37,486 bases of DNA. Source: Candidatus Vogelbacteria bacterium. GTDB taxonomy: Bacteria > Patescibacteriota > Minisyncoccia > Phycocordibacterales > UBA12445. The translations under genes were made by a program, and so were the position numbers. The notes beneath the pieces were generated by a model that was given only the letters and a program-made list of their open reading frames with translations, searched no databases and was not told the DNA's origin. Every line of letters begins with the position of its first letter. Position 1 is the stretch's first letter. Positions 28,848-37,486 of the stretch are shown piece by piece. The stretch covers positions 1-37,486 of the forward strand of contig JACQCV010000030.1 in the NCBI GenBank assembly GCA_016201465.1, given 5' to 3'.

Positions 28848-29252
28848 CTAACTCATGATCTCTTTAACAAGTTTATCCAATCCAATTTTCTTCTCCGCTG
28901 AAAATGGAATTACTTTATAATTTGGAAACGTCATTTGAATTTTCTTGAGTTGTTTTATTTTGTCTGATGATCTCAATTTGTCGACTTTATTTGCAATCAC
29001 AATCACATTTTTATTCTCCTTCTCCAAAATTCTCAACATTTCTAGATCGTTAGAGGTTGGGCCCACATAAGCATCTATTATCAAAACAACCTTTTTTTGT
29101 TTATAACCTGAATCTACCAAATACCACTTTGTGAGCTTCAGGATTTTCTCTCTCAGAGCAACTGGCGCCTTGGCATATCCATACCCAGGGTTTTCCAACA
29201 GACTATCTGTTCCAACAACACCCTTTATAAATTTCGCGGACTTGATCTTCAT
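28848..29252 (-). pseudogene. engB: EngB/YihA-like GTPase with internal loss of the G1/G2 region (134 aa; may be a pseudogene)
   Basis: Starts MKIKSAKFIKGVVGTDSLLEN then jumps to PGYGYAKAPVALREK..., NKVDKL, PFSAEKKIGLDKL; no GxxxxGKS P-loop. Confidence 0.7.
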
Positions 29253-29264
29253 TTCGTTATGCTA

Positions 29265-29295
29265 ACAAAAAATCGCCACAATAGCGATTTTTTGT
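29265..29295. terminator. Bidirectional-type terminator hairpin
   Basis: ACAAAAAATCGC-CACAATA-GCGATTTTTTGT, perfect 12-bp stem with A/T flanks. Confidence 0.8.
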
Positions 29296-29300
29296 AGAAA

Positions 29301-29360
29301 CTATTTCTTCTTCTTTGGTTTCTTTGTCTCTTTTCTCTGACGATTGTCTCCTTTCCCCAT
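29301..29360 (-). CDS. Very small Lys-rich peptide (19 aa), not in the supplied ORF track
   Basis: MGKGDNRQRKETKKPKKKK*; MGKGD start resembles bTHX-type small basic proteins; sits directly before a terminator. Confidence 0.5.
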   Translation of the reverse strand: MGKGDNRQRKETKKPKKKK

Positions 29361-29405
29361 AGTTTTTATTATTACTAATAATTGGACTTATTATAGCACG
29401 CGGTA

Positions 29406-32400
29406 TCAGATTTTCTTCTCCAACTCTTTTATAAGTGCCCCGCGAGCTTGATTCGCTTGTGAGTATTCACTAATATGTTTGAGACAATTTTGCAGAAGAC
29501 TTGGTGATCTATCAAGTAAATCTCTAAAACTTACGCCCGAAACAAATAAGAACGTACTGTTTTCGTTGGCTGTAACAGTACAAATTGCTCCATCATCAAG
29601 AATAAAAGATCTCTCACCAAACAAACCCTGCGTCAACGGAGTATCCAACAAACTTATCGACTCAACATCCCCTTCGCCTTCAGTTTGATTCAGAACAACC
29701 GATCCAGCCAAAAGTATATAGACACCCTCCGATCTCAGTCCTTGTCTTAAAACGACTTCACCCTTACTAAACTTCTTCAATACAGCTCTATCAGCAAAAA
29801 ACAATCGAAGATCTTCAACATCAATACCAATAAAAATTTCAAGCGACCTTAATTGATCTGAAATACCCAACTTCCGTTGAATCAAGATATTAACCAACAG
29901 TCTCTGTAAATCTGGATAATTCTGAGCTAATCTATCTAGGTCGTTCAAACCAATTTTCAATAATCGCGTAGCTGACTCTGCCATCACTGTGGCTGTCCTT
30001 TTTCTATTTTCCTCAAGCATTACAGCCTCTCCAATTACAGCACCCCTCATATCAATTCTACCAATCTCCTTACCGTCAACCAACACTCCGCAGGAACCGT
30101 GTACTAATATAAATAAAGAGTCAGCATTTTCCCCCTTCTTCACAATTGTCTCCCCCTGTTTAAAATCAACCGTAATAATATTTTCTGAAATGATTTGCAG
30201 ATCAGTTACGCTTGGTCTCAAATAATCCAGAAGAGGAATATTTTTTAGATCAAAATTATCACCTATGGGGTAATTCGGAAAGTTACAAAGTCTTGCTATC
30301 TCATCAGTGAGATGCCGAGAAGTCATCCGGCCAGTACGATACTCTTCGGTCAAATAAAATAGCTTGCTATTTAGTTCATTGAGAACCGGTAGGTCCTGAT
30401 TAGTAATCTGGAGTTGATCGTTCCAAAAAGTAAACTCACCCAAATAGCCTTCGGCACTTAGTAAATCCAGAAGTCTAAATAGATCACGTATAAATTTCTT
30501 TACTTTAAACACAAAGTCGTCTTTCTGCCCATAAGTAATAACTGCCGTATCTTTTATAAAAACTTCACCCATATTAATCGTCCCATCTTTAGTTAATGCA
30601 GGATAATATTCTGTGGTCTCATTAATATTTTTAAATGCAACTTTTCGCATAAGTAGCCCGAACGCAGCCTCTTCTCTGCCTGGTAAAGTTAAAAGATTTG
30701 CAAGACTTCTAAATAAAAGTGACATATCCAAGAGACTCGGGTCATCTTCATCTGTTATACCAACAAACAGATCAAGCTCGACCCTCTTTGGACTAATCTT
30801 TTTAGATAATCTTTCGAAGATGGCAGACAACTCTAGTGTTTCATTTAAATATTTTGAGATAGATCTTTCAGAATTAGTTTCTGATATACCCAAAAGTAGT
30901 AGAAAACATTTTGCCAAATGCCGTTCCCTAATTTCAAAAAATCTTTCCTCTATAGCGTCGACGAGAAGCCCCTTAGCCTCAGCGAGTTGCTTAAGAATTA
31001 AAACAAATCCATGACCTTCATAACCAAAAAAGTTTTGGTGATGTTTTGACGCCGCAGTCTTATATGGTCCACGGCACTTGACGAATGACACCGTTTCAAG
31101 ATCTATGATTCTTCCATCAAGAGAGTAGTTACCATTAGACCAAGCGCCGAGCATATAACGATAGGCAAAAAACTCGGCATCCAATTGAGCATATTCGGTC
31201 AAAATTTTATCAAAATCAATTATGATGCTTGGTGAATATTCAACATGACTCGCTCTATCGAGAGCACCATCATCAACCCTCACCAACAAAGTAAGCGGAA
31301 TCGGATTGATGGCCCACTTGAACTGCTTTGACTCCTTCAATGCCAAAACCGCAACGTGATCTATCGCACGCCTACTGAAATGATTAATCCACCTTGCCAA
31401 AACAACACGTCTAAACGACCCGATCATCTCCATCCTACCGGTACTGTGGCTCGGCTTAGTGCTCGTACAAAGCGAGGTTTTTCCAACACCTAAAACATTA
31501 TGATGCTTACCAAAGTAGACAGCACGACCAGATCCCTGATTACCCGACAGGCCGATATCCGTTTTATCTTTTTGTCTGTCTGCAAAAACCGGAATAGTCT
31601 CTGTATTCTGCGGACATTTGTCATCTACTAAAACAATTGCAAACTTTTTAGACTGCCTTTCGGGATCACCACCATATCCTGAACTTGTAAAATATTCTTC
31701 ATTAGAATATACAATCTCAAATTCATCCGATTGTAGCTGTCTTGCTTGATGGGGCACAAAGATCTCGGCACCGAGACGAGAGATTGCATCCGGCTTCTCA
31801 GAGAGATCATTGGTTACAGATTTGAAAGGTCGTCTTGCAACAATCCACCAGTGAGGCTCAGACTTCTGCCCCAAATTTTGTTCAACCAAACTATTAATAT
31901 CAACCAAATAGCTTTCATAATATTCCTTAAGAATTTCCATCGCCATGATCCCGCTATTCTGCCGTTTAGTTAAACCCTTGAGACCGAGCTTACGACTTGG
32001 ATACTGACTTGCAATGAAACAACCAGGTTTCAACTTCTTTATAAACTGCTTCCAGATTAAAATCGTCGCCAATATCCCATGCACATAATCTTTACTACTA
32101 ATAGAATCATAGAACTCTTTCAATTGTGGTGAGAGCTCCATGCCATCTTCCACCTCTAGAGAAAAGAATCTATCTTGACCGCCCTTCATTGCTAAAGCGA
32201 TGGCCATATCATCGAATGGATGGTTCGCCACAAGCGCATCTATTTTTATGGGAATATCTATACCAATCTGAGTGTCTTGCAGAAGTTTTGGAACTACTAA
32301 CACCTTCGCCTTCGGCATTATTTTTTGATACAACTTTTGTATATACTCTGCTGCGGCCTGGTCTTGTTCAATAAGAATTATCGTTCCATGAAATCCCAGG

Positions 32401-32534
32401 AGTGCCAGTCCATCACCAATCTTTTTCTCATATCCAGGCGCGACTTCAACTACAATACCGTCCATAGGAACATGATTGTCATGAAGTAACTTTTGCCATA
32501 TATATGATACAGACTTAATTTCTAAACTCATCAT
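29406..32534 (-). CDS. Multidomain protein: SAM-methyltransferase-like, SelO-like, two cyclic-nucleotide-binding domains (1042 aa)
   Basis: [32 protein letters not shown] and [13 protein letters not shown]; collinear SelO-like motifs in the middle; two cNMP-type barrels ([29 protein letters not shown] and [27 protein letters not shown]). Confidence 0.75.
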   Translation of the reverse strand: [1042 protein letters not shown]

Positions 32535-34984
32535 TAAGGCTGCTGGGGTTGTGCCAAAACCGATTGAGCTAGTGGGGGTAGTGTTTGAGCAAAGTCAGCT
32601 TCAATGAATTCCATCTTGGAGCCGGGGACGAGGGAGCCTTCAATAATTTTTTTAGCAATTGGTTCTTCAACCTGCTCTTGAATCGCACGATTCATTGGAC
32701 GCGCGCCGAAAGTTCGATTATAACCAGCCTCCATGATTTTACCGACGAGCATCGGATTTATTACAAGCCCTATCCCCTTCTCTTGCAATCTCTTGGCTAA
32801 TTTCTTCAACATTAATCCGGTAATCTGCCGTAACTCATCCTGATTAAGAGGGTGAAAGATAACAACGTCGTCAAATCTATTTATAAGTTCTGGTCTATAA
32901 ATTCCGTCTGACACAATCTTGTTTATTATTTCCGTTTTAAACTTCGACGCGTCATCACCTCGTTCTGTAATATCAAAAATCATCTGACTAGCAGCATTTG
33001 ATGTTGCTATGAAAATAATATTCTGAGTCGAAACCTTTTTACCACTCATGTCTGAAAAGAAGCCTTCATCCAAAATTTGTAGAAAAAGATTCAGAACATC
33101 CCTATCTGCCTTTTCAAACTCATCCAAAAGTAGGACGCCGTAAGGATTCTCACGAAGCATATTAGAAAGAACGCCGGGCTTATTATCTTGAAACGATCCG
33201 ATAAGCCTGTTAATTGAATCACCAGCCTGATATTCTGTCATATCAAGCCTTAACATATACTTTTCATCTCCATAGAATATTTGTGCAAGAGCCTTTGCCG
33301 TCTCTGTCTTTCCTACACCTGTTGGTCCCAAAAAAAGAAATGAACCAATCGGTTTTTTAGGATCACGAACACCGGCCCTGGAGCGACGAAGAGCATTACT
33401 CAATGACACAATAGCCTCTCCTTGTCCAACCACCCTTTTATGCAACTCAAACTCCATGTTAAGTAAAGTTTCCTTCTCCTTAGTCTGGATATCTCCGACC
33501 GGAATATTTGTTTTAACTCTAATAAAATCTAAAACCTCTTTCTTGTCAACGACTCCAAGTCCCGCAAACGAGGCATTCGCCGATAGTTCCTGTATTATGC
33601 TGATAGCCTTGCTCGGCATAACACCAGAGGTTATGTAATAAGTCGCTGACCTAATAAGTTCTTTAACCGCCAGGTAGGTAAAGACCAAATGCCGCTCAGC
33701 CTCAACCTCTCGTAAATAATATTCAATAATTTCCAAAGTTTTATTTTCACTCGGTTCTTCCACCATCACTTTCTCAAAGTATTGGCTAAGCGTGGGGTTG
33801 GTTTCAACTCGCTGATGGAACTTGGCCGGATCAGCAGTGGCCATAATCTGAACATTTTTACCGAGGAATGGACCAATCAAACTAGATAACTGTGTACCAA
33901 GAGATTCGGCCGATACCATGAACGACGGGAGATCTTGAATTACAAAAATAATGTTACCGGCATATAAGGACTCATTAAGACATCGTGTCAAATTGTCTTC
34001 AAATTGAGCCTTCTCTTTTGACTCAGAGATTAGTTTATTCCAATCAAGATCAATTACTCTACTATATGCAATATTTGAACTCACCCTGCCACTTTCAATC
34101 TTGCGCACAAAATCTAGTATAACTCCAAATACTCCAACTCCAGGATCACCAACAATAATTACGTTTGCCTCTCTTGATTTCGTAAAAATAATTTCGATCT
34201 GAGTCACCACATCCTCACGAAATGAATGTTCCGATCTTGAACTAAACAACAAAGGATCTAAAGATAAATCCCGACTAAATTTATCAAGAAAAAAAGTTCG
34301 GCCAAACGCCCAATCCTTACCAATTGCCCTGCGCTCGGAGAGATTTTGCCTTGTCCACCACCTCTCTTTATCGGCTAAATATTCGTTCTCAGCTTCGATC
34401 CAATCCAAAATTTCAAACAATTCCTTTTCCCCTATTCCAAAATCAAACAAAAATTTAGCAAAATCTCTATCAGCTCTGAAAATTGCCAAGATGAGATCCT
34501 TAGTAGAAAAGAAATCATCCGGTCCTATCTCTGGTAGTTCAACATCAACGAATTCACTTGTGCGTGAAGCTAAAAAATTAGCTAGCGATATAGGCGGAAC
34601 TCCAGCGCGCAACAAAAATTGCGTACCAAGTGGAATTGAAAAAAGTGAGGTTGTTAAATCGCCATTTTTTGCCTGATAAATGATTCTGCCGGCACCCAAC
34701 TCTGATTCCGTAATTCCAAAATAATAGTAAGACCGAAAGAAGATCTCACAGAGTAGTGTAATTATCGAAAAACCAATTAGAATCAAAGACAAACCAAGCA
34801 AATTTACCAGAATTGGAATATGCTGGTTGTATAATTTACTGATGTAAAGTCCGACCAAAAAAATAACAACGACATACCGACTAAGCTTGAGAATCCTGCG
34901 CCTCGCCGTGCGAGAGAAAAAATACTCAAGAATCAACACTGGGTAAAAACGTATATTTGTTTTTTTGAACTCACTTAATTTCAT
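32534..34984 (-). CDS. Membrane-anchored Clp-like AAA+ protein with degenerate D1 and intact D2 (816 aa)
   Basis: N-terminal TM segments; D2 FLFLGPTGVGKTETAKALAQIFYG and GVLLLDEFEKA; D1 IIVGDPGVGVFGVI lacks the Walker Lys/Thr. Confidence 0.9.
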   Translation of the reverse strand: MKLSEFKKTNIRFYPVLILEYFFSRTARRRILKLSRYVVVIFLVGLYISKLYNQHIPILVNLLGLSLILIGFSIITLLCEIFFRSYYYFGITESELGAGRIIYQAKNGDLTTSLFSIPLGTQFLLRAGVPPISLANFLASRTSEFVDVELPEIGPDDFFSTKDLILAIFRADRDFAKFLFDFGIGEKELFEILDWIEAENEYLADKERWWTRQNLSERRAIGKDWAFGRTFFLDKFSRDLSLDPLLFSSRSEHSFREDVVTQIEIIFTKSREANVIIVGDPGVGVFGVILDFVRKIESGRVSSNIAYSRVIDLDWNKLISESKEKAQFEDNLTRCLNESLYAGNIIFVIQDLPSFMVSAESLGTQLSSLIGPFLGKNVQIMATADPAKFHQRVETNPTLSQYFEKVMVEEPSENKTLEIIEYYLREVEAERHLVFTYLAVKELIRSATYYITSGVMPSKAISIIQELSANASFAGLGVVDKKEVLDFIRVKTNIPVGDIQTKEKETLLNMEFELHKRVVGQGEAIVSLSNALRRSRAGVRDPKKPIGSFLFLGPTGVGKTETAKALAQIFYGDEKYMLRLDMTEYQAGDSINRLIGSFQDNKPGVLSNMLRENPYGVLLLDEFEKADRDVLNLFLQILDEGFFSDMSGKKVSTQNIIFIATSNAASQMIFDITERGDDASKFKTEIINKIVSDGIYRPELINRFDDVVIFHPLNQDELRQITGLMLKKLAKRLQEKGIGLVINPMLVGKIMEAGYNRTFGARPMNRAIQEQVEEPIAKKIIEGSLVPGSKMEFIEADFAQTLPPLAQSVLAQPQQP

Positions 34985-35383
34985 TTAACTAAAACTTGTA
35001 ATAATCAAATTTATACCAACTCCAAAGACCGTTACCAAGATTACGGGCATTAAAATCCAAATTACTAAAAACAAAATAAGCAATGGTATAAGTAGGATTA
35101 TTGACAACAAACCAAGAACAATAGTAACAAATCTAACAACCATACCAAACAAACGCATAAGTGTTGTGACAAGAAGAGCCGTACCGACAGCGACAAGATT
35201 AAAGTAATTGTTCGTACTCTCTCCGAGTCTTTTCCATGGGATAAAAAAAGTCGATACCAACTTACCTATAGAAAAATAATTCCAAAGGAACCATTCAAAA
35301 TCCCACCAGATAAGAATTGCATTCTTTATGGCAATCGAATAATGCCAAAGAAAATAATTTGCTATCAGTTCGAATACAACCAT
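34985..35383 (-). CDS. Small polytopic membrane protein (132 aa)
   Basis: Highly hydrophobic; abuts the Clp-like gene in the same operon. Confidence 0.75.
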   Translation of the reverse strand: MVVFELIANYFLWHYSIAIKNAILIWWDFEWFLWNYFSIGKLVSTFFIPWKRLGESTNNYFNLVAVGTALLVTTLMRLFGMVVRFVTIVLGLLSIILLIPLLILFLVIWILMPVILVTVFGVGINLIITSFS

Positions 35384-35429
35384 TGTTTATATTATAACTC
35401 ATAAATGATAAAAATTATGCACAGACGAC

Positions 35430-37486
35430 TCACTCACCAGACTCTTCAACAAGACTTGGCTGAAAGTAATTATTTTGAGAAACCTGACTCTGGTTTACTT
35501 CTAGTAAGTTTGTTTTATCCAAAATTATTTCAAGCACGTCACCGGTCATAGTCTCCTTTGAAAACGGTTGGTCAAATATGAAATTGCCTAGACTATAATC
35601 GATAACTCCACCCTTGTACTTTTCCACCTCCTCGGCTACGTGTGGATGGTGACCAATAATGATCCTAGCCCCAGCATCAATTGCTGCATGCGCTAATTCG
35701 CGTTGTCTTTGTGTTGCTTCTGGCTGATACTCCTCTCCAAAATGAATGGAAACCACTAAATGATCAACCTTCTTCGCTGCGTCATTTATTATTTTTTTAA
35801 ACTGTGGATCGCTCGCAGACAAGATCGAGGGTAAATTTTCCTTCTCGGATAACCAGCTTGGTCCCACATCTGAAAATCCAAGAAAACCTATCTTGATCCC
35901 GTTCCTCTCAATAACCTTTACAGTTCTGGCATCGACACCATTGTATCCACCACCAACAGCCAAGATGCCACTGTCTTTTAATCTATTTAATGTGTCTTCA
36001 AAGGCGCTTAAACCCCAATCCCCAATATGATTGTTTGCGACAGATAATGCATCAAAACCAGCGAGAGACAGCGCAGATATAACTCTAGGGTCCATTCGAA
36101 ATGAATACAGATTTTTCATATCGTAACCAACGTTCGACACAGGTCCCTCCAAATTTCCAAAGAGTATGTCAGGATCCTTTAAAAAAGGAACAAACTCAAA
36201 CGGAAAAGAAAAGTCCCCACCACCATGTCTATCTATCATTTGTCTAACCCCACGATCCATCATTATGTCCCCAACAAACATTAGTGATATATTCTTTTCC
36301 GGTTCAATGGTAGTTGTCTCGAATTTTCTTCGATTTAAAACGGTTTCAAATTTAGTCCCATCCTTATATTTAAGAGCGCTAATTATAGCATTCATTATCT
36401 TGTCGACGTCTCCATTTCTATCGCTACTTTTAAGTATGGCGACCGAAAACTTCTTATGATCGAATTCTGTAAGTGGTATAGAAAAAGCACCCGCAAATGT
36501 CTGAAGTGCATCACTAGTAAAACCGTCTTTGCCTCCAATATAATATCTATTATTCTCTCTTACTAAGCGGTTTCTGTTTAGCCAGAGATGGTTTTTTGAC
36601 AAAGAGCCACCCAACACCTTGTAGGATTGTTTGGTCAAGATCAATACTATGTCACTTCTATTCTCTTCAATATACGCAATCAACCTATAAAGATCTTCGG
36701 GCGTTGAGGTATTTAATTTTGACAGCCCACTTGGGTCACTAAATTTAGTATTAAGCATTCCAATATCCCTAACCTTGCTATTCATAAGTGTTATAAATTT
36801 GTTTCGACCAATTCTCTCAGCAAACGCTTCGGCGGCATCGTTACTTGACTCAAGTAGCAGACAATTTAAAAGATCGGTGACTTTAAACTTTTCACCCACC
36901 GACAAGTTGCCCTGGTGTCCATAAGTATTCACAGATTGTTTTGAAATCTGAACAATATCATCCCCGTATAAACTGTCAGTCACGACCATCGCAGTAATTA
37001 ATTTAGATACGGACGCAATCGGAAATTCCCTAATACCACCCCGAGAAACTATATTTAACCCAGAGTCAAGGTCGTTCACGGAGTAGGCTTTCGCTTTCAC
37101 CGATAAACTTATTTTTTGAAAATCATTTGATAACTTGGGATTTAAAAACCCGAGAAATTCCTGGTCTTTCAAGGTAAGTGCATCAACTGATGTCGGAGAA
37201 CTAACCACAACTCTTGTTGAAAGATTAGAGAATTCAAAAGTTTTTTCCGCATCGGTATTATTTAACCTTACCGAGTAGACCAGTTCTGGGTCCGGTAGGT
37301 TGTTTTTTCCAAGCGGTGTACCGTGAATAAAATAATTACCTGCAAACGCGACAGAATAAGGTAATACCACGCCAAGTAAATTTGATCTATGCTCGATCTC
37401 TTTTGCCATAACCGTATATTCACCAGCAACAAGCATTGACGCACTCTTATCATCTCCTAGTGATACCACATTGAAGGAATCAGTCA
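35430..37486 (-). CDS. Fusion: degenerate L,D-transpeptidase-like region, D-Ala-D-Ala carboxypeptidase (DacA-like), CapA-like metallophosphatase; 5' end outside window
   Basis: NYFIHGTPLG...LVYSVRL (YkuD-like); ASVSKLITAM (SxxK), SSNDAAEAFAE (SxN), GGKDGFTS; FVGDIMMDRGVR, GNLEGPVS, ANNHIGDWG, HFGEEY, GHHPH. Frame is open to the window edge. Confidence 0.82.
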   Translation of the reverse strand, partial: TDSFNVVSLGDDKSASMLVAGEYTVMAKEIEHRSNLLGVVLPYSVAFAGNYFIHGTPLGKNNLPDPELVYSVRLNNTDAEKTFEFSNLSTRVVVSSPTSVDALTLKDQEFLGFLNPKLSNDFQKISLSVKAKAYSVNDLDSGLNIVSRGGIREFPIASVSKLITAMVVTDSLYGDDIVQISKQSVNTYGHQGNLSVGEKFKVTDLLNCLLLESSNDAAEAFAERIGRNKFITLMNSKVRDIGMLNTKFSDPSGLSKLNTSTPEDLYRLIAYIEENRSDIVLILTKQSYKVLGGSLSKNHLWLNRNRLVRENNRYYIGGKDGFTSDALQTFAGAFSIPLTEFDHKKFSVAILKSSDRNGDVDKIMNAIISALKYKDGTKFETVLNRRKFETTTIEPEKNISLMFVGDIMMDRGVRQMIDRHGGGDFSFPFEFVPFLKDPDILFGNLEGPVSNVGYDMKNLYSFRMDPRVISALSLAGFDALSVANNHIGDWGLSAFEDTLNRLKDSGILAVGGGYNGVDARTVKVIERNGIKIGFLGFSDVGPSWLSEKENLPSILSASDPQFKKIINDAAKKVDHLVVSIHFGEEYQPEATQRQRELAHAAIDAGARIIIGHHPHVAEEVEKYKGGVIDYSLGNFIFDQPFSKETMTGDVLEIILDKTNLLEVNQSQVSQNNYFQPSLVEESGE

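Overview
The window looks like one contiguous chromosomal segment of a Candidate Phyla Radiation (Patescibacteria)-type bacterium. That assignment is inferred from protein signatures. The standard genetic code fits, because TGA acts as a stop. Minus-strand core genes include a canonical F1Fo ATP synthase operon (atpB-E-F-H-A-G-D-C) followed by a minimal beta-carbonic-anhydrase-like gene. They also include mltG, a CPR-type membrane protein, a sigma-region-4/HARE-HTH regulator, leuS, a GlcD-like FAD oxidase, and a kinase-phosphatase-RNA ligase (Pnkp/Rnl1-like). Further on are a small SpoT-like HD hydrolase, a DUF5672-like protein, a dolichol/phytol-kinase-like protein and an engB/yihA-like gene with no P-loop. 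Between these lie small hypothetical genes, often with strong Shine-Dalgarno sites and their own hairpin terminators. The most unusual block is the tightly packed minus-strand operon at about 29.4-37.5 kb. It encodes (i) a possible L,D-transpeptidase relic fused to a DacA-like carboxypeptidase and a CapA-like metallophosphatase, (ii) a small membrane protein, (iii) a membrane-anchored Clp-like AAA+ protein with a degenerate first ATPase module, and (iv) a 1042-aa protein that reads as SAM-methyltransferase-like, then SelO-like pseudokinase, then two cyclic-nucleotide-binding domains. Other leads are an in-frame palindromic insertion and a large CP1 insertion in leuS, a compact multi-domain RNA-repair enzyme, a membrane prokaryotic-RING protein coupled to an unlisted 41-aa ORF, and other unlisted small ORFs. 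No tRNA, rRNA, CRISPR array or transposase was recognised. All family assignments come from motif reading by eye; no database search was run.
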